DNA from: Membranipora membranacea
Lineage: Eukaryota; Bryozoa; Gymnolaemata; Cheilostomatida; Membraniporidae
Assembly: GCA_914767715.1 (NCBI GenBank)
Contig: OU612075.1
Coordinates: 1,550,001-1,614,000, forward strand
Direction: 5' to 3'
DNA length: 64,000 nt
Under the pieces are notes generated by a model that was not told where the DNA came from, did no database searches, and saw nothing but the letters and a program-made list of their open reading frames with translations. Shown here in pieces: positions 10,901-21,972 of this stretch (position 1 is its first letter; each line of letters starts with the position of its first letter). Made by a program: the position numbers and the translations under genes.

Positions 10901-13900
10901 ATGGAAGCTTACAGTACAGAGCCTGTATCAGGTATGCAGAGGTGGATAGGTAAAGTAGCACTGATTACTGGAGTAAGCAGTGGTGTCGGTAAGGAGACAG
11001 CTAGGAGGCTCCTGCAGAATGGTGTAAAGGTGGTGGGATGTGGCAGAAGAAAGGATGCTTTGCAGGTACATAGACAGCATCTCTCTTTTTGTTAGTATTA
11101 TTATGTCGAGTTTAGCAGAGCAGGTTGCTGACAATGATCATTCTGAAATTGATCAATTTGAGCTACGTTCTACTCGACAAATTTTTGATGTTAAACCACT
11201 GCTGACACAGCTAGGCTTTGCCCAGCAGTGCCACCAGTCAAAAATTTAAATAGAGAGTTGTGGCATCAAAACATCTAGCCAGTAGCTTTGAATGGAGTTA
11301 TATGAGCTCTCAAAATTCACCATTCGAAGCTACTGGCTAGATGTTTTGATGCCACAACTCTCCATTTAAATTCTTGACTGGTGGTTATGCTGGGCAAAGC
11401 CCAACTGTGGCAGCAGTGGTTTAAGACAGGGCCGAGAATACTCTGTGATATGACACTTTAAATATCTTTGCAGCAATCGTATCATTGTTGTCCTCTCACT
11501 AACCCTATGGGACAACTCCCGCTTGTATTATCATTCATTTGTTATTGTGTGGATATACCAAACTCCCAGGTGGTGGTTAGCTAGCACATCATTATGTTGT
11601 ATTCTTTAAGGATGTGAAGGATGAAATGGGTACACTTGGTGAGCTGATGACAGTACAATGTGATGTGGCTAAAGAGGAGGAAGTGAAATCAATGTTTGCC
11701 TCAATCAACTCCAAATATGGAGGTGTAGAGATATGTATCAACAATGCTGGGCTCAGCAAAGACTGCCCAATACTGTCTGGAAGCTCTGAGGACTGGCAAA
11801 CTGTGATGGATGTAAGTGAATGAATAAGTCGAGGAATAAGAACTAGACATAAAACTGCTCACTGCTCCTTTATTGTGATGACGTGACTGTGACCCTATTT
11901 TTACCGCTGATAGATTTGGTCTCCTTCACGGCTAGAACGATAGAGAACTAGGTTCCCAACAGGACTGGCACAGCTCAGCTCCCTTAGGTTATGGTCAATT
12001 TTCTTTTTTTTCATATTGACATGCAGAATGAAAATATTCACTGAGTTTCATTTTATAGGGTTCTAACTGATGTGCACTGTTAGGGCAGGATGCCCGTGAT
12101 TCCTAATTAACTCAAGTTAAATAAACTTCACCGAGCTTGTATAGATTTAAATAGCTTATTTATTGTTTAAAATAGTTATTATAATTTCAGGATATGTGTT
12201 CACAGTATAAAGTCGAACGAACCTTCCTTCTCAATATATCTCTGTGGGTTGACTCTGCCAGACTCTCTCTTTCTCCAATCTACGTGCCGCAGCACCTCTT
12301 GCGTGCCGCAGCACCTCTTACCCCTTTCCCTGCTGGTGGCTCAATTTATACTCAAAATCCCTGTTACTTTACACAATGCACTCCGCCCGCATCATGTCAT
12401 AACCAAAACCAAAGTCGTGTCATCCCAGCGTCAATTTGTACTCAAAATCCCTGTTACTTTACTCAGTGCACTCCACCAGCATCATGTCATAACCAAAACC
12501 AAAGCCGTCATCATATTGCATCTCAACACATATTATGTTATAATCACTTCTCAAAACTTTCGAAATAATACCCACCACCATCATCGTGTCATAACCAAAA
12601 TCTCATCATCCCAGTGCACTCATTATTAGACATATCAGACTATTCCAAACAAAGAACGACATCAGCTAGGCATGAACATATCCCAATCATACTTTGTAAC
12701 CACGGGATGTGGACAAGACACCCTACACCCTACATTAAACATGTCTAACCTTTCCACTCCAATCTCCTATGGTCGTCCTGAATTTAATCCTTTATAATTT
12801 GGTGACCAAATATTTTTGAACTCACAAGTTAAAGTATTGGCTGAGTTGTATTTTAGAGATTTTGTTGTATACCTAAGATCTACATTATATCCAGGGGTTT
12901 GTTTAATTTGTCTGTAAATTAAAGCTGGGCAGATTACTGACTTCAGAACCATAAATTAATGCACTATAACAATATTAGATGATATGATATAATAAAATAT
13001 AATATAATATGATATAATATAATACATATCAGACACTTTGTATGGATTTCAGGTGAATGTGATGGGATTACTTAGAGTTACGAGGGAGTCTGTCGCTTCT
13101 ATGAAGTCTAAAGGTGCTAAAGAGGGACATATCATCAATATCAACAGGTAGGCTACAATCAATATACAGAGATGTTAGGGAATCAGCATTCCCACAATGC
13201 AACAGCATTCCCACAATGCAACAACATTCTCACAATGCAACAACATTCCCACAATGCAGCTTTGCTGTGGGAATTCCAGAAGGACCAGCTCAAACTCTTA
13301 CATAGTCATTGACCCGATATCCTGTTAATCGGGATGGTTATCTTGCCTGCAACATAAATAACTCATATCTGTCCTAAACCTAGACTAATAAATATAAGAC
13401 ATTGATTTCACTTACTGTTGAGTATTGATAGTTTTCTGAGCTCAAATTTAAGACTCTACTCGGAGTTTTCCCCTCTCCAGTTTGGTTTTCTTTAAACCAC
13501 GCAGCAGAGCGAAAAGGAGCTGAAATGAGCTATGTTGAAAACTGCATATAATAGGATAAACATGAATTTTGATTCAGAATCTGGAACATAGTTCAAAACA
13601 TAATTTTTTGCTATTTGAACAGTCATTTATATCAGTTTCTGCCCGTTTGGTTGACAAATTTCATGGAGTGCGGTTTTCAAGACGAAGCTTATTTCAGCTC
13701 CTTTTTTTTCTATGTTGGAGAGAGGACAACTCAGAAATGGAGGCTTAAATACGAGCTCAGAAAGTTGTCTATTCCACATAGCTAGCTGCTGATTGGTTAC
13801 CACAATGCTCAAAACCCGATCTTACTTTTGTCTCTTTCAGCCTGTCAGGTCACAGAGTATTACCATATGCGCCGAATCATGTCTACTCAGCCTCTAAACA

Positions 13901-14962
13901 CGCTGTGACTGCCATCACTCAAGGAACAAGAAATGAGCTGCTATCAGAGCTACCTAACCTGCTCTGTCGGGTGTCTGTGAGTACACTAGACTAATTTAAA
14001 ATTGAAATTAACTTTTCAAAATTGATTTTCGATTTAATTTTATGGTATGACTTAGTAGATTTTGGATTACGGTTAATTTAGAGGCGATGTTGTTTTACCC
14101 CAGTTCTTCTACTCAGTGTCCTATTTTGCTCACTCCCCCTCCCCCCTCTCCAGTCCGACAAATGATGATATTAATGCTTACTGTTTTAGCAAATCAGTCC
14201 TGGATTAATTCAAACACCATTTGTTGAGTCTGCAATCGGAGCGGAAAAAGCAAAACCACTCTTCAGCGGATATCAGGTTAGCATTCATCTGAATTTTCGA
14301 TAAACATTTTATTATTAATAATAAATCAGTAGCCAATATGTGAAGGATATTACCCTTGTGACCATATTATATGTTAAAGTACATGGAGTGTGTGATATAT
14401 ATGGTATCACATAGAAAAGAATACTGGGTAGTGTAGGTGACTGACAATTGTCTCTGCTTACAACTGTACAGTAGTCAACCAATGAACTTCATCGGGTCAT
14501 GTCTATGGAGTCAACCAAGGAGTAAAAGTTTACTCCTTGAGTCAACTGACTCAAAGAGCTTTAGTCAGGATAGGGTGAAGGGGGAACAACTCCAAACTCC
14601 AACTCCAAATGCAGGAAAATCAGAGCAAATATGATTGAGGCCTGAGGAGATGAATCAAATTAGATTAAGTTACAGATTCGCAGTTCTTACCATTCCTTCT
14701 GCCTTGCATCAAGACATCCGTTCTTCAATCAATTCAATGGATATCGCTTCTCACATTCATTTGTTTTCCATGTTCCCTAATTTCAACAAAAACTGGGGTA
14801 CTGTTTGGGAGACCAAGGGTTCAAGTAAAGATCTCTCTCATTATTTTATTGTAGCCACTGAAGCCAGAAGATATAGCTGAGATTGTCATTAGTCAGCTGT
14901 CTCTACCGCAAACTGTTCAAGTCCAGGATGTTCTGGTCAGGTCTATCTTTGCCCCGAGCTAA
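10901..14962 (+). CDS. DHRS11-like: DHRS11-like short-chain dehydrogenase, copy 1
   Basis: Six exons: 10901-11065, 11611-11811, 13053-13147, 13841-13976, 14190-14276 and 14855-14962. Together they give 263 residues (human DHRS11 has 260). Classical SDR landmarks are all present: cofactor loop TGVSSGVG (23-30), an RR pair near residue 49 that suits NADP(H), NNAG (99-102), N124, S156, and Y169-S-A-S-K173. NINSLSGHRVLP and LKPEDIAEIVI match DHRS11 closely. Family members reduce keto groups, including 3- and 17-ketosteroids in human DHRS11; the substrate here is unknown. No signal peptide is seen, so it is probably cytosolic. The initiator ATG opens MEAYSTEP, identical in all copies. Intron 1 carries a TTAA MITE; intron 2 carries a 90-bp tandem duplication. 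Confidence 0.92.
11195..11420. mobile_element. TTAA-flanked MITE (piggyBac-like target) in SDR copy 1 intron 1
   Basis: A 226-bp near-perfect palindrome with terminal inverted repeats ACCACTGCTG...CAGCAGTGGT, flanked by TTAA at 11191-11194 and 11421-11424. The matching intron in copy 2 has a single TTAA (19898-19901) with homologous sequence on both sides and nothing in between. That paralogous empty site proves insertion with a TTAA duplication, as expected for piggyBac-type non-autonomous elements. No ORF is present. Confidence 0.93.
12341..12620 (+). repeat. 90-bp tandem duplication in SDR copy 1 intron 2
   Basis: A unit starting TCAATTTATACTCAAAATCC at 12341 recurs at 12431, with a degenerate third part to about 12620 (CATCATGTCATAACCAAAA motif). 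It creates overlapping open frames that are not genes. I did not see it in copies 2 and 3. Confidence 0.8.
13180..13260 (+). repeat. 19-bp minisatellite, SDR copy 1 intron 3
   Basis: About four units of CATTCCCACAATGCAACA(A/G) lie shortly after the exon 3 donor. The equivalent position holds about two units in copy 2 (18908-18950, inverted) and about three in copy 3 (23607-23668, inverted). The array therefore predates the duplications and has changed in unit number. Confidence 0.85.
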
Positions 14963-16740
14963 ATCTAGTCACAGATAACCCGTTGTGAACAATCAGGTTC
15001 ATTATGTCGTTCTAGTCTTAAAAGGTATATTTTATTGACTTTGCAAAAATAGAACACTACTTCATGTCGTTGTGGAGGAAAGATGTATGGCAGCTTTTTC
15101 CGACAGAGGTGAGAGAGAGAGAGAGAAACCAGCATCTTTTTTGGGCCGGACAGAGTTTGGTTCAACATTTTTTCAAAGCATGCTCAGTAGGCCGCTCCTC
15201 TGAAAAAACCTTGCTTCGCACTTAAACACTTCAGATATCACTTATGTCACAGGAGTAATATAACTATATTTTCTGTACAACTAGTAACATGTATTTTTCA
15301 CTAGCTATCTTTTTCAAAGAAAAATTTGTATGTCCCAATTACAATAAAACCTAACATTCACACCACAATTATTCGTTGGATAAAAAAGAGTGAAAAAAAA
15401 GAAACATTTATTAGAAAATAAGTATCCTTTGGAAGAAATGGAGCAGAAAACATGAATGCACACCCTCGTGAGGCTATCAGGAACAGAAAAAGGTGCGCTT
15501 TCCCTCGTTTTGATGGCTTTACTTGCTGCTTCAATGAAAATAAACTGTACTTGCCATTAGCTGATAAGTTTTCCCTGTTTCAACTTATCTAAATGTCTGA
15601 CCTTTAATTTGTCTTAGGGTAAAGGGTTGTATGTGTTTTGGGCTGTGAAAATAAAAGCTGTGATCCTGTGAGGTTCTTTTGCATCAGAAGTTTATTGAAT
15701 CTATTTAAATATTTGCCCTGACCGACTGACTGTATTTTATGAAAACATGCACATGATACAGTCGACACCATAGCATAGCTGTGTATGTATGTGTGTATTT
15801 GTAAGTGTATGTATCATTATAATCTCAAGGGGGTGATTGAGAAATAAAAAGCTGGTCTGCCTGCTTGCTAAGCTTGTCAAGACGGCTAACCATAATAATG
15901 AGTTGGTAATACATGACTTGATCAAATTAGGAGCTGTGATCCGAGAAGTTCAATCTGACTGGGGAACACAACTCTCTAATACTTGACAAGGTGAGTGTTT
16001 ATTGGCCAATGTGGCTCTCCACCCACCAATCAGAACCAACACATTGGCTAGATGCTTTTGCATCTAAACCATAGACTTCATATATTAATTCTTTGGTTTT
16101 GATGCATAAACATATTCAAATGTTTAAATAACTTCAATAAACCTCACAGATCGTATCTTTAATTTTCCCAGCCCCAAACACATACAACCATACCCTGGGA
16201 CAAATTATTGGCTAGAATGGGGCAGAGGACTGTTGAATGAGCGGAGAGAAGTGGTCAAATTTATCTGAACAGCAGCAGTGTGATGTTTAAGGGGAGAGGT
16301 GAAACTCCACAGCATCGAAGTGATCTGAGCGCAATGCAGCAAAATTAGGCAATAATTCATTAAACAAAATACAAAATAAATATGAAATGCAATAACTTGA
16401 ACAAAAGTTATAATAATTTCACTCTCATTGTGTAAATGTTACCTAAAGTATTTCGCTTTTTAGAAAAATATTTCCGAAGTTGCAGCCTACTGAGTGTGTT
16501 TTGCGGAAACTGTTACATTCAAAAGTTATCCAGCAAAAACAGAGGGCCGTTTGTGTCAGGGAAACAACTCCAGAGTTTTCCAGTTTTAAGTAAAAAATCA
16601 TCTGTTCATTGGCATCTTTCTTCCACAATGACACGAAATATCGTCCTATTTTTGCATAGTCTACTAATTATACCTTTTGAGACTGGATTGCACCTTAAAG
16701 ACTGAACCTGATTGTTCACAACAGGTGACTGTGACTAGAT
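14963..16740. repeat. Convergent spacer between SDR copies 1 and 2, with inverted POLR1G 3' flank
   Basis: About 15300-15545 is the reverse complement of the POLR1G 3' flank (about 8985-9235), including a (C)GAAAAATACATGTTACTA-type block. About 15628-16190 is bounded by inverted copies of a GTATGTGTTTTGGGCTGTG end. About 16430-16735 corresponds, inverted, to 14985-15290. No gene is supported here. Confidence 0.7.
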
Positions 16741-19700
16741 TTAGTTTGGGGCAAAGATAGACCTGACCAGAACATCCTGGACTTGAACAGTTTGTGGTAG
16801 AGACAGCTGACTAATGACAATCTCTGCTATATCTTCTGGCTTCAGTGGCTACAATGAAATAATGAGAGAGGTCTTTACTTGAACACTTGGTCTCCCAAAC
16901 AGTACCCCTTTTAAAAAAAATTGTCCGCTCACACACCAAGTTTTGTTGAAATTGAGGAACATGGAAAACTACTCCCACACTGTACAATGTTGTTTAATAA
17001 CATTGAGTGCCCTTATACATAAAGCATACCATGGATATAACTGTTATGCATGAACATATGAGGGAGTTCCAGTTGTATGTTCTGGGAGATGTCAAAAACT
17101 GCTGTACGTGGAGAGAGAGTCGTCCCCTCTCACTCTTTACTGTATCTAGTATTTATTTTTTATGACACCATATATCACAGACTCTGACAACTTTTACATA
17201 CAGTCACAAAGAGAATATAACTCTTATAGGCTACAGATTAATTGTTAATTATCAAATATTCATCAAGTTCTGGAGAATGCTAACCTGATATCCGCTGAAT
17301 ATTGGTTTTGCTTTTTCCGCACCAACTGCAGACTCAACAAATGGTGTTTGAATCAATCCAGGACTGATTTGCTAAAACAGTAAGCATTAATGTCATCATT
17401 CGTCGGACTGGAGAGGGGGGAGGGGGGAAGCGAGCAAAAGAGGACACTGAGTGGAAGAATTGGAGTAAAACAACATCGCTTCTAAATTAACTGCAACCAA
17501 AGTCATACCATAAAGTTAAATCGAAAATCAATTTTGAAAAGTTAATTTCAATTTTAAATTAGTCTAGAAGTGTACTCACAGACACCCGACAGGGCAGGGC
17601 AATAATTGAAGTAAGAAAACATTGCCTCTAAATTAATTGCAACCAAAACCCGATGCTAAGTTATATATCATCAAAAATTTAATTTCAAATTAGTCTAGCT
17701 CTAGTATACTCACAGACACCCGGCAGAGTAGGTTAGGTAGCTCTGATAGCAGCTCATTTCTTGTTCCTTGAGTGATGGCAGTCACAGCGTGTTTAGAGGC
17801 TGAGTAGACATGATTCGGTGTATATGATGACACTCTATGACCTGACTGGCTGGATAAGAAAGAGTGATGTTGTGGTAACCAAACAGCAGCTATATGGAAT
17901 AGACAGCTTTCTGAGCTCTAATTTCTGAGGTTTATTTTGAAAACCGCATTCCATGAAATTTGTCAACAAAACATGCAGAAATGGATATAAATGACTATCC
18001 AAACATCGAAATTATAATTATGTTCCTATGAATTTTCAATCGTGCAGATTCTGAATCAAAAATCATTTTTATCCCATATAAGCAGTTTTCATCATCAGCT
18101 CTTTCCTATGTTGAGTGGGATAAGAAGTACTAAATTTGGGAGAGGACAGCTCCGAGCAGAGGCTTAAATTAGAGCTCAGAAAACTGTATAGTCAAGATTA
18201 GGTGAAATAAATGTCTTATGTTTCTTAGCTTATGTATGTGACAAAAATAAATTTTTGTATGCTGTAATTAACCATAGACATTGGTTCCATATCTATGTAT
18301 TAAAGACTACGGAAGGACCACAGCAATATATAGTCTGGCAGCTAGTTCTGCAGTAATTATGCAATATTTTCACATTTAGAAAATTCAGAGCACTTTAGGG
18401 TAAAAATTATGTACAGTGTTAGAAATTGTCCTTCCGTCTCATCTAAGAGCTACGAGGTATTCATGTAGCCTAGTGCTGTGCCAACCTAATAAACTACTAC
18501 TTCAAAATACTTTTAATCACCATTCTTTTCACATAAGTTCAAAATAAATATTGTTCCATTGTCAGGAGACATTTTACAACAGTAGATAACTTCGTTTATG
18601 GATTTATACAGTTCTCTCAAGTAGATACAAGTGATAGTTTATTGGGCTGGTTCAGCACTAGGCTTCGCAAATACCTCATACCTCATATATGAGAAGGGAG
18701 GACAATTTCTAACACTATCCATAATTTTTACTCAGAAGTGCTCTGAATTTTCTAAGTGTGAAAATATTGCGTCACTACTGCAGAACTAGCTGCCAGACTG
18801 TGTATTGCTGTGGTCCTTGTGAAGTCTTTAACTATATTAATTGATTGAATATCAGATCAATGACTATGTAAAGATTTTGAGCTGGTCTTTCTGGGATTCT
18901 CCCCTGCACAGTCGCATTGTGGGAATGCTGTTGCATTGTGGGAATGCTGATTCCCTGACAGCTCAGTATATAGATTATAGCCTACCTGTTGATATTGATG
19001 ATATGTCCCTCTTTAACACCTTTAGACTTCATAGAAGCGACAGACTCCCTCGTAACTCTAAGTAATCCCATAACATTCACCTGAAATCACCACAAGGTGT
19101 CTGTTTTGTATCTTACTGACATATTAAGCAAACCCCTGGATACAATGAAGATCTAAAACCACACAGATAGGTATATAAAGAATTATATCTTAACAAATAC
19201 TTTGACTTGTGAATTCAAAAATTCTTGGTCACCAAATGAAACTGTGAACCTTTCCAATCTGTATGTCAATCCAAAATTTTCGACAAAACAGACCATAACC
19301 TAAGGGAGCAGAGGTGTGTTAGTCGGGTACCTTGTTCAGGATGGTACTAGCCATGAAGGAGACCAAATCTATCAGCGGTAAAAATAGGGTCACAGTCACG
19401 TCATCACAATAAAGGAGCAGTAAGCTGTCTTATGTCTAGTTCTTATTCCTCGATTAATTTACTTACTTACATCCATCACAGTTTGCCAGTCCTCAGAGCT
19501 TCCAGACAGTATTGGACAGTCTTTGCTGAGCCCAGCATTGTTGATACATATCTCTACACCTCCATATTTGGAGTCGATTAAGGCAAACATCGATTTCACT
19601 TCGTCCTCTTTAGCCACATCACATTGTATCGTCATCAGCTCACCCAGTGAACCCATTTCATCCTTCACATCCTTAAACAATACAAAATACGGATGTGCTA

Positions 19701-20193
19701 GCTAACCACCACCCGGGAGTTCGGTATATCCTCACAACAGGGAGTTTGGGACATAAATCCCTGCTCACAATGACGTATGAATGTTAATAATAGCGTCTCA
19801 CAAAGTTTAGTGAGAGGACAACTATGATATGATTGCTGCAAAGATGCTTAAAGTCTCATATCACAGTGTATTCTCAGAGTATTCTCAGCCCTGCATCTTA
19901 ACCCCAAAAAGTCGTCAAGTAGAACGTAGGTCAAATTGATCAATTTCAGACTGATTATATATAACAACCTGCTCTGCAAGACTCGACATAATTTTAACAA
20001 AGAGAGATGCCCTATCCAGTCTAAGTACCTGCAAAGCATCCTTTCTTCTGCCAGATCCCACAACCTTGACACCATTCTGCAGGAGCCTCCTCGCTGTCTC
20101 CTTACCGACACCACTGCTTACTCCAGTAATCAGTGCTACTTTACCTACCCACCTCTGCATACCTGATACAGGCTCTGTACTGTAAGCTTCCAT
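16741..20193 (-). CDS. DHRS11-like: DHRS11-like short-chain dehydrogenase, copy 2
   Basis: Six minus-strand exons: 20193-20029, 19671-19471, 19080-18986, 17849-17714, 17371-17285 and 16848-16741. All exon lengths equal those of copy 1 and give an intact 263-residue protein. TGVSSGVG, NNAG, N124, S156 and Y169/K173 are retained. It differs at a few sites: G-S-G-R-R instead of G-C-G-R-R after the second beta strand, SQSGHRVSSYTP instead of SLSGHRVLPYAP just before the catalytic tyrosine, and A-L-I-D instead of A-S-I-N in exon 2. The SQSG change lies near the active site and could alter substrate choice; that is inference. It converges with copy 1, and a 524-bp TTAA element sits in intron 3. Confidence 0.92.
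18304..18827. mobile_element. TTAA-flanked palindromic element in SDR copy 2 intron 3
   Basis: Long inverted arms (about 170 bases each) begin AGACTACGGAAGGACCAC and end GTGGTCCTTGTGAAGTCT. TTAA flanks the element at 18300-18303 and 18828-18831. It accounts for most of the extra length of this intron compared with copies 1 and 3. A truncated relative lies at about 59972-60389. No ORF is present, so this is a non-autonomous DNA element. Confidence 0.82.
18908..18950 (-). repeat. 19-bp minisatellite, SDR copy 2 intron 3
   Basis: About two units of the TGTTGCATTGTGGGAATGC repeat shared with the other copies. Confidence 0.8.
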
Positions 20194-21972
20194 ATGGATC
20201 TGAATAAAGCCTGAAATGCAACTTCTTATCTTAGAATCAACAGTGAGACTTACACTGCTTAGTCACCATATTGTCTTCATAGTACATAGTGCTCAGTAGA
20301 AGACCCTTTATTCCATGTCGTCTTTCATATCTTCGGGAACGTTGTGTCATGCACTATATAGCAGGCACTTCAGTTGTCAATGTCTTTCATTGAAGTTAAT
20401 TGTCAGCTTTTTTGCAACTTCCGACATCATGGCTACGATTTATCCTGATAGGTCTTCAGTGATTAACCTTCCAACATTGGCCATTGTTTGAGGCCCTCTA
20501 TAATCACGGTCCATATGGCTATGTATGTGATCTAGCATTAATCTCTGGCGGATGCCTCCAGTCGAGAATGACTTTCACTTCCCCAAACCCCCCCTCCTGC
20601 ATATCAGACTTAGGCTAGATTAAGTGGCCTTATGCATTGGCAGCGCTTGATAGCCACTTATCACCTATCAAGTCAGGTCGGGTATGGAGGCGCCACTGGC
20701 ACAGTGCTTCCATACCCAGACGTTTGCAATATCGCTCCGCCACCACAGAGGGAACAAACATGATCTAATCAAAATGGAGGTCGCGACAACATAGCAACCT
20801 CTGCAAAAAAATAGTATGCTGAAGTATAGCAAGTGTAATGCTTGCAAGCCGAAGCACAGTAAGTTTCCAGCATGCTGGGTACCTTGTCCAGGCATGCTTG
20901 AGTGGTATTCAAGCATGTCAATTTGCAAGGACATGCCTTTATCAAAGAGTGTGAAACATAGACTTAATATACTACTGTAGTATATTAAGTCTATGGCGTG
21001 AAATGACCCACATTTGAAGTCATGCCCACAAGTACTCAAATTTCCTCTACTACAAGCTGCACAAAACACATCACATTGTGATCATGTGACCGGTCATCTG
21101 ATATCATTTCATGGTGCCGTATAGTATTGATGCATAAGCATCTAACCAATGTGTTGGCTCTGATTGGTGGGTGGGGAGCCACATTAGCTAATAAACAACC
21201 AACCTTGTAAAGTTTTTGAGAGTTGTGTGTCCCATTCAAATTAATATTTCTGGGATCAGAACCCCTAATACCTTGATCAAGGCAAGTCATATATTGCCGT
21301 CTCATTGTTATGGTTTAGCTTGACAAGACACACTATGCTATGGTGTGTCCACATTTTCATAAAATACATTCAGTCGGCCGGGCAAATATTTGAATAGCTT
21401 CAATGAGATCCTGATGCAACAGAACCCCACACCACACATCGCAGCTTCATTTTTCACAGCCTAAAACACATACCACCCTCCCTCAGACAAATTGACATCT
21501 GAACCAAGAGTAAGGGGAGACGTGAGGTACCACAGTATCGAGGTGATCTGAGCGCAATGCAGCGTAATTAGTCAATCATTCATTATACAAAATACAAAAT
21601 AAATATGCTCTATAATAATTTGTACAAAACTTATTATGATATCACTCTCATTGCGTAAATTATACCTAAGGTACTTTGCTGCTAAGAAACTTTATGCCGA
21701 AGGTGCAGCCTGCTGCTTTGAGAAAACTGTTACACCATAAGTTATCTAGCAAAAATAGAGGGCCGCTTGGATGGTGGTTACCTCTCTCACTTGTATCGGG
21801 AAAACATCTCCTGATTTGTTCAGTATTCAGTAAAGTATCTGCTGTAGATTGGCATCTTTCCTCCACGATGGCAATAAATGACATGAAATATTATTCTGTT
21901 CCTGCATAGTATACTTATTATAGATTGACTTAATGAAACTGATTGTTCACAACAGGTTATCTTTGACTAGAT
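20194..21972. repeat. Spacer between SDR copies 2 and 3 with duplicated flank
   Basis: About 20690-21310 is the reverse complement of the copy 1 upstream flank (about 9815-10420). It includes a short perfect palindrome near 20957-20997 (CATAGACTTAATATACTAC and its complement). About 21360-21960 matches 16130-16735. Open frames such as 20668-21069 are by-products of the repeat. No gene is supported. Confidence 0.65.

Noticed and set aside
11040-11249. Extension of SDR exon 1 into intron 1
   Set aside because: The GTACAT donor at 11066 joins in phase to exon 2, and the same junction is conserved in the other two copies.
12194-12629. Two overlapping 124-126-codon open frames
   Set aside because: They are produced by the 90-bp tandem duplication in SDR copy 1 intron 2.
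20668-21069. 133-codon minus-strand open frame
   Set aside because: Same repeat as above. Similar residues arise from DNA homology only.
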